A stretch of 64,000 bases of DNA from Mediterraneibacter hominis (GTDB taxonomy: Bacteria > Bacillota > Clostridia > Lachnospirales > Lachnospiraceae): assembly GCF_014287475.1 (NCBI RefSeq), contig NZ_JACOPF010000005.1, positions 62,001 to 126,000 of the forward strand, written 5' to 3'. This document shows, one piece after another, positions 16,878 to 25,139 of the stretch; positions within the stretch are counted from its first letter, which is position 1, and every line of letters begins with the position of its first letter. The position numbers and the translations under genes were made by a program. The notes below the pieces were generated by a model. That model saw only the letters and a list, made by a program, of their open reading frames with translations. It searched no databases and was not told the origin of the DNA.

Positions 16878-18380
16878 ATGGAAGGAAATTTTGGAACATT
16901 TTTCCTAATAGGATTTGCACTTTATGTAGTACTTATGATTGTAGTCGGATACATAAGCAGTAAAGGGAAGTCTTCAGGAAAAGGATACCTGACAGGAGGC
17001 GGGCAGCTCCCGTTTTTTCTGATTTTTGCTACAATGGGTGCGACATTGATCGGGACTGGTTCTTCTATCGGCGCTACTGCAAACGGATTTAAAATGGGAT
17101 TTGGAGGCGCCGCATATGGATTGGGGGCAGCGCTTGGAGTTCTGACACTTGCCTGGATTGCAAAAAAGACAAAATTAAGAGAAAAGAATTTTGTAACTAT
17201 GGCAGAAGAAGCACAATTCCATTATAATGGAAATAAGCTTGTAAAAAGTGTTATGAGTATCATGATGTATGTGATCGAGGTCGTATGGCTTGGAAATCAT
17301 GTCAATGGCGGCGCTACTTATCTAAGTTATGTAACAGGGTTAGATCTGGTTACATCCAAAGCGATCGCTGTTTTGGCATTTGGCGTTTATGTTATCATCG
17401 GCGGGTATTTGGCCGTTGTGTGGACAGATTTGATTCAGCTTACAATTCTGGTGATTGGATTTATTGCGATTACAGCGGTATGTCTGCCGATGGCAGGAGG
17501 ATGGAGTGGTATCACAGATACAATTACAGCAGCGGGAATGGAAGGAAACCTTTCCTTCTACGGCGTAGGCACAATGGGAGTGATGGCTCTGGTATCTTTA
17601 ATCTGGTCTATTTTCATTCCATGCTGGGGAACACCTACTTACCGTATGAGAGTCTATACTGCAAAGAGCAATAAGACGGCGACAAACGCGTTAAAAACTT
17701 CTGGTCTGCTGCTGCTTGGCTTCTCATTGCTGCCGGCAATTATAGGTATGGCAGCGTTTACGATCGCAACCAATAATAATGCAGCCTCTGTTTTGGAGAA
17801 TCCAGATTTTGCATTTACCTATATTGCGACGACGGCATTAGGTCCGGTACTCGGTCTTTTGTTTATGATTTCCGGTTTATCTGCGACAATGTCATCGGGA
17901 GATTCTGATGCAATTGCAGGTGTTACAATTGCAATTCAGGATATTTACCCGATTTTCACAGGAAAGAGTCTGCCGGAAGAAAAGGTCGGCAAATGGTCAC
18001 GTATCATGACAGTTGTTACATTGCTGCTGGCTTTTTGTGCGACACTGTTTGCACAGGACGTTATCAGCTATATCAGCAACGTGATTGGTTCTATTATTCC
18101 AGGTGTGTCTATAGCGATGGTATTGGGTGCCCTCTGGAAACGTGCTACATGGCAGGGCGGACTTGCCAGCGTAGGTATTGGAACTCTGTTCGGAGTACTG
18201 TACTTGTTTGTGACTCCGTTCCAGGAATGGATCGTTGGTATCTTTACAGGTCCGGCGATTCCAGCTACAATTGTAGCGCTGGTTGCTGAAGTGGTTGTAT
18301 CTCTGTGCACCAAGAAGGTTGAAATGTCAGAGGAAGAGCGTATGGCGCTTGTAGTAGAAAGCCGCGGCACAGCTCAGTAA
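16878..18380 (+). CDS. Sodium:solute symporter (SSS family)
   Basis: 500 residues with about 12-13 membrane helices. It has SSS hallmarks: GRKSS-like KGKSSGKGYLTGGGQLP near residue 30-45, GTGSSIGATANG near 58-70 and SGLSATMSSGDSDAIAGVTIAIQDIYP near 335. It should import a small organic solute with Na+. Its neighbours, an N-acyl-D-amino-acid deacylase and a D-amino-acid PLP enzyme, suggest an (acyl-)D-amino acid. RBS AAGGAGGAA. It is first in the plus-strand operon that includes the regulator and deacylase. Confidence 0.9.
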   Translation: MEGNFGTFFLIGFALYVVLMIVVGYISSKGKSSGKGYLTGGGQLPFFLIFATMGATLIGTGSSIGATANGFKMGFGGAAYGLGAALGVLTLAWIAKKTKLREKNFVTMAEEAQFHYNGNKLVKSVMSIMMYVIEVVWLGNHVNGGATYLSYVTGLDLVTSKAIAVLAFGVYVIIGGYLAVVWTDLIQLTILVIGFIAITAVCLPMAGGWSGITDTITAAGMEGNLSFYGVGTMGVMALVSLIWSIFIPCWGTPTYRMRVYTAKSNKTATNALKTSGLLLLGFSLLPAIIGMAAFTIATNNNAASVLENPDFAFTYIATTALGPVLGLLFMISGLSATMSSGDSDAIAGVTIAIQDIYPIFTGKSLPEEKVGKWSRIMTVVTLLLAFCATLFAQDVISYISNVIGSIIPGVSIAMVLGALWKRATWQGGLASVGIGTLFGVLYLFVTPFQEWIVGIFTGPAIPATIVALVAEVVVSLCTKKVEMSEEERMALVVESRGTAQ

Positions 18381-18410
18381 AAATTGAATGTGTTGGAGGT
18401 CGGGCAGACG

Positions 18411-19052
18411 ATGAGTTTTGTAAATGAGCATTTTAAGATGTTGTGTGAAATAGGAGAATGTATCGCTAAGCAATTTGGTGATGACTGCGAGGTTGTTTTG
18501 CATGATTTAACCAGATCTTATGATAATACGATTGTTGCAATCTGGAATGGACATGTAACCGGAAGAAACGTAGGAGATGGGGGAACAGACGCAGGATTGG
18601 CCATTTTGCGCGGGACTGCCCAGCCAAAGGATGAGTATTGTTATATAAATAGAACAAAGGAGGGGCGTATTTTACGCTCCTCCAGCAAATATTTTTTAGA
18701 TGAACAGGGAAATGCAGTGGGGAGCCTTTGTATCAATTACGACATTACTGCTCTTGTAGCCGGACAGTCAGCAATGATGAAGCTGACAAGTCCAGACAGA
18801 GAAGAGAATACGAGGGAAGTATTCACAAGCAATATAGATGAATTGCTGGAGATCCTCATGAAGGAAGCAGTTGAGAGTACAGGACATACACTGGACACAT
18901 TGGATAAAGAGGATAAAGTAGCGGTTGTCAGATACCTGGATAATAAAGGCGCTTTTTTAATAAAAAAATCTGCGGAGAGGGTTGCAGACTTTTTAGGTAT
19001 TTCCCGTTTTACTGTTTATAATTATTTGAATGAAGCCCAGGAGGAGGCATAA
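18411..19052 (+). CDS. YheO/DauR-like PAS-HTH transcriptional regulator
   Basis: 213 residues from ATG 18411 (GGAGG 11 bp upstream). A TTG start at 18384 is possible but lacks a good RBS. Residues 5-115 resemble the YheO-like PAS domain (MLCEIGECIAKQFGDDCEVVLHDL), with a C-terminal HTH of the DauR type (VVRYLDNKGAFLIKKSAERV, then FLGISRFTVYNYLNE). DauR controls D-arginine use in Pseudomonas, which agrees with the deacylase 6 bp downstream. The repeat array at 16651-16854 is its probable target. Confidence 0.82.
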   Translation: MSFVNEHFKMLCEIGECIAKQFGDDCEVVLHDLTRSYDNTIVAIWNGHVTGRNVGDGGTDAGLAILRGTAQPKDEYCYINRTKEGRILRSSSKYFLDEQGNAVGSLCINYDITALVAGQSAMMKLTSPDREENTREVFTSNIDELLEILMKEAVESTGHTLDTLDKEDKVAVVRYLDNKGAFLIKKSAERVADFLGISRFTVYNYLNEAQEEA

Positions 19053-19058
19053 AATAGT

Positions 19059-20690
19059 ATGACGAAAATATTGATCACAAACGGTGTGATTTATGATGGA
19101 TTGGGAAATGAACCTTTTGAAGGAAACATATATATAGAAGATGAACTGATTAAAAAAGTATTCAAAAAGGGAGAGGATACGCCGGAATTAAAAGAAATTG
19201 AAAAAGAGGCAGAAATTATAGATGCACAGGGGAAGACCGTTACTCCAGGTTTTATTGATATTCACAGGCATTGTGATATTCAGCCTTTTTATGGTACAGA
19301 TTTTGGAAAAGTAATGCTGGCGCAGGGGATTACAACAACAGTAGCGGGAAACTGCGGTTTTTCTATGGTTCCGGTACCGGAAGAAGAGGAAAAGGCAGAA
19401 GAGATGTTCGCTTTTGCAGAGCCTGTTGTAGGCCCTGCATACAGAGGGATTCATACATATGGGGAATACATGGATGCGCTGGATAAAATAAAGCTTCCGC
19501 TGAATTTCGCGTCTATGATAGGATCAGGTACGGTGAAGATAGCGGTGAAGGGATTTGCCAATACACCGTTTACAGAAGAAGAGATGAAAAAGGCATCCGG
19601 TTATATTGAGGACGCGCTGGAAAAGGGAGCAGTCGGTGTATCGGCAGGAATCATGTATTTGCCGGAATGTTATAATTCTACAGATGATTACGCGAAAATG
19701 TTAGCGCCTATGGGAAAATATAAGACGCCGCTATGTACCCATATCAGAGGAGAAGGCGACAGTATGGTGGACAGCGTAAAAGAGGTAATAGAAATAGGGA
19801 AAAAGGTTGGCTGCCCTGTAGAGATCAGCCATTTTAAATCCTGTGGTATGGCAAATTGGAGGAAAGAAATCCACCGCGCTATCGCATTGATTGAAGAGGC
19901 ACGCAACGAAGGACAGGATGTTACCTGTGATTTTTATCCTTATGAAGGAGGCTCCACTGCACTCACAACAATGGTTCCCCCTGCATTTGTAAATGGTGAT
20001 ATGAACCGTGCATTACAAAGAATGGGAACAAAAGAAGGAGTAGAAGAATTCTGCAAATCTTTGGAAGTAGACTACGACGATTGGGATAATTTTGCGATTA
20101 CACTCGGATGGGACAGGATTTTAATATCTGGGGTAAACAAAGAGAGCAATCAAAAGTTCGTAGGGAAAATGGTGTCAGAAGCCGCAAAAGAATATGGTTT
20201 TGAGAGTGACGGAGCATTTGTGGCATGGCTGTTGCATGATGAAAATGGAAAAGTAGCGATCATCAACATGAGTATGTGCCAGGAGGATATTGACACAGTA
20301 GCAAAACTACCATATTCTACGGTAATTTCGGATTCTATTTATGCGGTGACAGACACACCCCACCCGCGTATGTACGGAGCGTTTCCTAAAATTATCAGGG
20401 AGTATGTAGAAGAACGGCACTTATTTACAATGGAAGAAGCCGTGCGGAAAATGACCAGCCTGCCGGCGTCACGTATGAGTATTGCACGCCGCGGACAGAT
20501 AAAAGAAGGATATTTTGCGGATATTAATATTTTTGAACCTTCCAAACTAAAGGATCATGCGACCTTTGAGAAGCCGGTGCAGCTTGCAAGTGGAATAGAA
20601 AAATGCTTTGTCAACGGAAAGCTTGCTTGGGAAAATGGAAATATGTGTGATGACGCCTGCGGGAAAAACTTGCGCCGTACAGATGTCTAG
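19059..20690 (+). CDS. N-acyl-D-amino-acid deacylase (D-aminoacylase), amidohydrolase family
   Basis: 543 residues. Metal-site residues match D-aminoacylase: His69 and His71 in HRHCD, Cys99 in GNCGF, then THIRGEG and EISHFK histidines, and an Asp in VISDSIYAV. It hydrolyses N-acyl-D-amino acids to D-amino acid and carboxylate in the cytoplasm. RBS GGAGGAGG lies within the end of the regulator gene. It sits downstream of the symporter and upstream of the aldolases. Confidence 0.9.
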   Translation: MTKILITNGVIYDGLGNEPFEGNIYIEDELIKKVFKKGEDTPELKEIEKEAEIIDAQGKTVTPGFIDIHRHCDIQPFYGTDFGKVMLAQGITTTVAGNCGFSMVPVPEEEEKAEEMFAFAEPVVGPAYRGIHTYGEYMDALDKIKLPLNFASMIGSGTVKIAVKGFANTPFTEEEMKKASGYIEDALEKGAVGVSAGIMYLPECYNSTDDYAKMLAPMGKYKTPLCTHIRGEGDSMVDSVKEVIEIGKKVGCPVEISHFKSCGMANWRKEIHRAIALIEEARNEGQDVTCDFYPYEGGSTALTTMVPPAFVNGDMNRALQRMGTKEGVEEFCKSLEVDYDDWDNFAITLGWDRILISGVNKESNQKFVGKMVSEAAKEYGFESDGAFVAWLLHDENGKVAIINMSMCQEDIDTVAKLPYSTVISDSIYAVTDTPHPRMYGAFPKIIREYVEERHLFTMEEAVRKMTSLPASRMSIARRGQIKEGYFADINIFEPSKLKDHATFEKPVQLASGIEKCFVNGKLAWENGNMCDDACGKNLRRTDV

Positions 20691-20709
20691 AGCGTAGGAG
20701 GCGACGGCG

Positions 20710-21498
20710 ATGAATGAAAGATTGATACAAACGTTTAAAGAAAAATTACAGGCAGGGAAACCAGTTTTCGGGCCCTTTATGAAAACCAGTGATCCCGGCT
20801 TTGTGGAAGCCGCCGGATATGCGGGAATGGATTTCGCGATTCTGGATATGGAGCATGGGCCTGTTAATATACAAGATATGCAGAATAATATCCGCGCGGC
20901 GCAGGTATCTGGAATATTGCCGGTGGTGCGGGCTGCGGCGGTGACAGAGGAAGCAATCGGGAAAGCGCTGGATATTGGTGCTGCTGCTGTAGAGATTCCG
21001 CAGATTTCAACGGCAGAAGAGGCGAAAGAGGCTGTGAAGCTGGCGAAATTTTCCCCATTAGGAGAAAGGGGCGTATGCCGTTTCGTAAGAGCAGCACACT
21101 ATTCCTCTATGGAAAAAGAGATTTATTTCAAACAGGCAAACGAGACGATTGTGATTGCCCAGATTGAAGGGAAAGAAGCGGTAGAGAATCTGGAGGAGAT
21201 ACTGGCGGTCGAGGGGATAGATATTATTTTTATCGGCCCGTATGATCTATCCCAGAGCCTGGGAGTGCCCGGTCAGGTCAATCATCCCCGCGTAGTGGAA
21301 GAAATGAATCGGATTGTGGCAGCGGCAAAGAGCCGCGGCGTCGTCATAGGAACCTTTACGGACAGTGCGAGAATGATGGAAATGTGGATGAAGGCAGGGG
21401 TACAGTATATTTCTTACTCTGTGGACGTAGGGATATTCCACGACGCATGCAAAAGCCTGACGGAGAAATTTCATGTATTAGAGGGAAACATTAATTAG
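20710..21498 (+). CDS. HpcH/HpaI-family class II aldolase, copy 1
   Basis: 262 residues, a TIM-barrel Mg-dependent pyruvate aldolase related to HpaI, GarL and RhmA. Motifs are ILDMEHGP with catalytic His49, AQIEGKEA with a metal Glu, and IFIGPYDLSQSLG with a metal Asp. It would cleave or form 2-keto acids with pyruvate. It is 19 bp after the D-aminoacylase with RBS AGGAGG. It is about 95% identical in protein to copy 2, which follows directly and marks a recent duplication. Substrate not determinable. Confidence 0.88.
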   Translation: MNERLIQTFKEKLQAGKPVFGPFMKTSDPGFVEAAGYAGMDFAILDMEHGPVNIQDMQNNIRAAQVSGILPVVRAAAVTEEAIGKALDIGAAAVEIPQISTAEEAKEAVKLAKFSPLGERGVCRFVRAAHYSSMEKEIYFKQANETIVIAQIEGKEAVENLEEILAVEGIDIIFIGPYDLSQSLGVPGQVNHPRVVEEMNRIVAAAKSRGVVIGTFTDSARMMEMWMKAGVQYISYSVDVGIFHDACKSLTEKFHVLEGNIN

Positions 21499-21531
21499 AC
21501 AGTATAGACAGTATAAAGTGAAAGTAGAGAA

Positions 21532-21598
21532 CGGATGTGTAAGAAGCTTTGGGATGGAGGAACTTGTCCAAATCAAAGATTCTTATACATCCGTTTTT
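21532..21598 (+). terminator. Terminator after aldolase copy 1
   Basis: ACGGATGTGTAAGAAGCTTTG pairs with CAAAGATTCTTATACATCCGT (with one bulge), followed by TTTTTGTG. A diverged copy follows aldolase 2 at about 22533. Confidence 0.8.
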
Positions 21599-21617
21599 GT
21601 GTGGTGTAAACAAGTTA

Positions 21618-21678
21618 TAATATTTAACTTTTTCAGTAGAAAAACCAACTGTTTTGGAAAAACTAAGCATGCTAGAAT
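21618..21678 (+). promoter_or_regulatory. AraC-type direct repeat and promoter before aldolase copy 2
   Basis: TAACTTTTTC (21625) and CAACTGTTTT (21646) form a direct repeat with 21-bp spacing, followed by a TAGAAT -10 at 21673-21678. The arrangement matches the site at 22618-22678 exactly 1000 bp away. It was copied with the aldolase unit and now lies 42-95 bp before the second aldolase. Confidence 0.55.
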
Positions 21679-21719
21679 TAGAGAAATCAAGAACTTTAGA
21701 GGATTGGGAGGCAACAGTG

Positions 21720-22508
21720 GTGAATGAAAAACTGATACAAATATTTAAAGAAAAATTACAGGCAGGGAAACCGGTTTTCGGGCCCTTTATGAAAACCAGC
21801 GATCCTGGTTTTGTAGAAGCTGCCGGATACGCGGGAATGGATTTTGCGATTCTGGACATGGAGCATGGGCCTGTCAACATACAGGATATGCAGAATAATA
21901 TCCGCGCGGCGCAGGTATCTGGGATATTGCCGGTGGTGCGGGCTGCGGCGGTGACAGAGGAAGCAATCGGGAAAGCACTGGATATTGGTGCTGCTGCTGT
22001 GGAGATTCCGCAGATTTCAACGGCAGAAGAGGCAAAAGAGGCTGTGAGGCTGGCGAAATTTTCCCCATTAGGAGAAAGGGGTGTATGCCGTTTTGTAAGA
22101 GCAGCGCACTATTCGTCTATGGAAAAAGAACATTATTTTAAACAGGCAAACGAGACGATTGTAATTGCCCAGATTGAGGGGAAAGAAGCGGTAGAGAATC
22201 TGGAGGAGATACTGGCGGTCGAGGGGATAGATATTATTTTTATCGGCCCGTATGATCTTTCCCAGAGCCTGGGAGTACCCGGCCAGGTCAATCATCCCCG
22301 TGTAGTGGAAGAGATGAATCAGATTGTGACAGTGGCAAAGAGCCGCGGCGTTGTTGTTGGAACTTTCACAGACAGTGGGAGGATGATGGAAATGTGGATG
22401 AAAGCAGGGGTACAGTATATTTCCTATTCTGTAGATGTAGGGATTTTCCACGAGGCATGCAAAAGCCTGACGGAGAAATTTCATGTATTAGAGAGAAACC
22501 TTAACTGA
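21720..22508 (+). CDS. HpcH/HpaI-family class II aldolase, copy 2
   Basis: 262 residues from the GTG at 21720, which is homologous to the ATG of copy 1 and has GGGAG 9 bp upstream; an ATG at 21654 would add 22 residues not shared with copy 1. About a dozen residues differ from copy 1 (for example EKEH for EKEI, IVTV for IVAA, TDSG for TDSA). All catalytic residues are kept. It has its own upstream regulatory site shared with the GH94/dgoD operon, so it may act on the 2-keto-3-deoxy acid made by the DgoD-like dehydratase. That link is inference. Confidence 0.87.
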   Translation: MNEKLIQIFKEKLQAGKPVFGPFMKTSDPGFVEAAGYAGMDFAILDMEHGPVNIQDMQNNIRAAQVSGILPVVRAAAVTEEAIGKALDIGAAAVEIPQISTAEEAKEAVRLAKFSPLGERGVCRFVRAAHYSSMEKEHYFKQANETIVIAQIEGKEAVENLEEILAVEGIDIIFIGPYDLSQSLGVPGQVNHPRVVEEMNQIVTVAKSRGVVVGTFTDSGRMMEMWMKAGVQYISYSVDVGIFHEACKSLTEKFHVLERNLN

Positions 22509-22532
22509 CAGTATAAAATGAAAATAGGAAGC

Positions 22533-22598
22533 GGATGTGTAAGAAACTTTGGATGGACAAGGCTGCCGGAATCAAAGATTTTTATATATCCGTTTTTT
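22533..22598 (+). terminator. Terminator after aldolase copy 2
   Basis: GCGGATGTGTAAGAAACTTTG pairs imperfectly with CAAAGATTTTTATATATCCG, followed by TTTTTTTG. It is the diverged duplicate of 21532-21598. Confidence 0.75.
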
Positions 22599-22617
22599 TG
22601 CATGGGTTAAAAGGTTA

Positions 22618-22678
22618 TAATATTCAACTTTTTAAGTAGTAAAACCAACTATTTTGATGATACCACGGATGATAAAAT
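22618..22678 (+). promoter_or_regulatory. AraC-type direct repeat and promoter of the GH94/dgoD operon
   Basis: AATATTCAACTTTTTAAGTA begins the site. CAACTTTTTA (22625) and CAACTATTTT (22646) are direct repeats 21 bp apart, two helical turns, as expected for a tandem AraC-family HTH dimer. The proximal copy covers the -35 position of a TAAAAT -10 (22673-22678). The same arrangement occurs at 21618 and 29431. Confidence 0.6.
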
Positions 22679-22723
22679 TAGGCTAAAACGAAGTGTGAAC
22701 TACAATAGAAAGGATGAAGTTTT

Positions 22724-25117
22724 ATGAATGTAATATTCGATAAGGAGCGGTGTGAACTTGACAGTCCTGTTATGATGCCAAAGGCTTCTGGTTTTCTCTG
22801 GAACAGCAGTATGATGCTTCATGCGAACTGCCGGGGGTACGTAGTGTCACAGTTTATGCAGCCAGAACCGGCAAAGTATTCCCATGCGCCTAATATTGAG
22901 GAAAAGACTTTTATGCAGCCGGAAGTGCCTTATTATACGGAACATCCTGGACGTTTTGTATATGTAAAGGATGAAAACAGCAAAGAGATGTTTTCTGCTC
23001 CTTATGAACCAATGCGATGTTCTCCTGAAAAATATAAATTCAGTGTGAGAAGAGACAAAATTGTCTGGTACGCGGAAAATTACGGTATAGGCATTGAAAT
23101 GCAGCTAAGCCTTCCTAGGGATGAAGCGTTAGAGCTTTGGAAGATAAAAGTGAAAAATAAAAGTAAAAAGAAAAGACAACTCAGCATATATCCCTATTTT
23201 ACAGTAGGCTATATGTCATGGATGAATCAAGAAGGAATATATAATCCGGATTTGCAAGCTATTGTGTGCTCGTCAGTTACCCCATACCAAAAAAAAGAAG
23301 ATTATGAGGCTATTAAAAATTACAAGGATAAGACATTTTTACTGACGGAAAAGGAACCGTATGCATGGGAGGCGGCGCAGGAAGAATTTGGAGGTGAGGG
23401 CAGTTTGTCTATGCCGGACGGAGTTGTGGCGGATAAACTGTCAAATGGAGAGGCGAGATATGAAACGCCAGTTTGTGTATTCCAATATAGAATGGATATG
23501 AATCCTTCGGAGGAAAAAGAATTCAGGTTCCTATTCGGACCGGCGAAAACGGAAGAAGAGATAGCATCAGTGCGAAAGAAGTATTTTGGGGTATCTGATT
23601 ATAGAATGACAGATGCATTTGCCTTGGCTGAATCGGAATATGCCGCATATATAGCAGAGGGGCAGGGATGTATATCAGTAAAGACAGGAGATGAAATATT
23701 TGATAATTTTGTAAATACATGGCTGCCGCACCAGATTTATTATCATGGAATTACAAACAGAATGACGATGGATCCCCAGATCCGCAATTACTTACAGGAT
23801 CATATGGGAATGTGTTACATAAAACCAGATAGGAGTAGGGATGCGTTTTTGTTTGCACTGAAACAGCAGTTTAAAAATGGGCGTATGCCAGATGGGATAA
23901 AACTTAAAGAGGATACTGTGTTGAAATATATCAATCAGATTCCCCATATGGATCACTGCGTTTGGCTGCCTCTTTGGTTGGAGGTTTATTTGAATGAAAC
24001 GAATGATTATGACATTTTAAATGAGACGTTGCCTTTTGCAGATGATAAGGAAGCTATTTCTGTGTTCAAACATATTGACAGAGGAATGGCTTGGATGATT
24101 AAAAATACAGATTCCAGAGGGTTGTGCTTAATTGGGCAGGGGGATTGGTGCGATCCTATGAATATGGTCGGGTATAAAGGCAAAGGCGTATCGGCATGGC
24201 TGACAATGGCGGTTGCATATGCATGTACTGTGTGGGCTGAGATATGCGGAAAAATTGGATGGAGCGATAAAGCTTTAGAATATAAAAAGACAGTAAAAGA
24301 ATTGAATGAAAATATTAATACATATTTTTGGGATGGTAAGTGGTATGCCCGGGGAATTACAGATGATAACCGTATTTTTGGGATAGAGAAAGACAGGGAA
24401 GGAAAAATCTATATTAATCCCCAGAGCTGGGCGCTGCTATGCGGGGCGCCAGATAAAGAACAAAAAGAATTGATGATAAAAATGGTAGAGGAATATCTGG
24501 AAACACCCTATGGGATAGAAAAACTTTCACCCGCATATACAGCTATGCAGGAGGACATTGGAAGATTGACCCAGAAATATCCGGGAACAGCAGAAAATGG
24601 TTCTGTATACAACCATGCGTCTGTATTCTATATTTACGCTTTATATATAAGTGGAGAAAAGGAAAATGCGTACCGTTTGCTCAGGAAAATGATACCAGAT
24701 CCCCGAAGAAAAGATTTTATACAAAGGGGGCAACTACCGGTATTTATTCCGAATTATTTTCGTGGGGCATATAAGCAAATACCTAAGACGGCAGGGAGAT
24801 CCAGCCAACTATTTAATACAGGAACTGTTGCCTGGCTGTATCGCTGTATCATAGAAGAGCTTTTGGGAATAAAAGGTATTAGGGATGGGGTGATAATAAG
24901 CCCTCAGCTTCCGTCGGAGTGGAAGAAGGCAGAGATTATACGAAGATTCCGGGGAGCAGAACTGGACATTCATGTAGAAAGAGAAGAAAAGGTAAACAAA
25001 ATAGAAGTATTTGTAGACGGACAGTATGTGCCTGACGGGGTGATTCGAAATATTCGTTCTGGAACCTCCTATAAAGTGTCTATAAAGCTGCCCGTAACAG
25101 AAGAAAGAAATATTTAA
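22724..25117 (+). CDS. GH94-like glycoside phosphorylase
   Basis: 797 residues. It has an N-terminal beta-sandwich (residues about 1-300), an (alpha/alpha)6 barrel with the catalytic Asp in GQGDWCDPMN near 470, and the late-barrel segment KTAGRSSQLFNTGTVAW, which matches the GRAxxxxxTGTAxW region of cellobiose/chitobiose phosphorylases. No signal peptide. It should phosphorolyse a beta-linked disaccharide in the cytoplasm. Its neighbours suggest a galactose- or aldonate-containing substrate. A true GH94 phosphorylase is longer and more conserved than my motif reading can prove, so related hydrolase activity is possible. Confidence 0.75.
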   Translation: MNVIFDKERCELDSPVMMPKASGFLWNSSMMLHANCRGYVVSQFMQPEPAKYSHAPNIEEKTFMQPEVPYYTEHPGRFVYVKDENSKEMFSAPYEPMRCSPEKYKFSVRRDKIVWYAENYGIGIEMQLSLPRDEALELWKIKVKNKSKKKRQLSIYPYFTVGYMSWMNQEGIYNPDLQAIVCSSVTPYQKKEDYEAIKNYKDKTFLLTEKEPYAWEAAQEEFGGEGSLSMPDGVVADKLSNGEARYETPVCVFQYRMDMNPSEEKEFRFLFGPAKTEEEIASVRKKYFGVSDYRMTDAFALAESEYAAYIAEGQGCISVKTGDEIFDNFVNTWLPHQIYYHGITNRMTMDPQIRNYLQDHMGMCYIKPDRSRDAFLFALKQQFKNGRMPDGIKLKEDTVLKYINQIPHMDHCVWLPLWLEVYLNETNDYDILNETLPFADDKEAISVFKHIDRGMAWMIKNTDSRGLCLIGQGDWCDPMNMVGYKGKGVSAWLTMAVAYACTVWAEICGKIGWSDKALEYKKTVKELNENINTYFWDGKWYARGITDDNRIFGIEKDREGKIYINPQSWALLCGAPDKEQKELMIKMVEEYLETPYGIEKLSPAYTAMQEDIGRLTQKYPGTAENGSVYNHASVFYIYALYISGEKENAYRLLRKMIPDPRRKDFIQRGQLPVFIPNYFRGAYKQIPKTAGRSSQLFNTGTVAWLYRCIIEELLGIKGIRDGVIISPQLPSEWKKAEIIRRFRGAELDIHVEREEKVNKIEVFVDGQYVPDGVIRNIRSGTSYKVSIKLPVTEERNI

Positions 25118-25139
25118 ATAGAAGGGGAGAAGAAAGAGA

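Larger units (their letters stand above)
20695..22680. repeat. Tandem duplication, two units of about 1 kb
   Basis: Unit 1 (about 20695-21680) and unit 2 (about 21705-22680) each contain an aldolase RBS and gene, a terminator hairpin and an AraC-type regulatory site. The offset is 1010 bp at the genes and 1000 bp at the tails; unit 1 carries a short extra repeat (GACAGTATAGACAGTATA) after its stop. Coding parts are nearly identical, intergenic parts less so. Confidence 0.9.

Noticed and set aside
21654..21719. ATG start at 21654 for aldolase copy 2
   Set aside because: The extra 22 residues have no counterpart in copy 1, and the segment contains the -10 of the duplicated promoter. The GTG at 21720 has a proper RBS.
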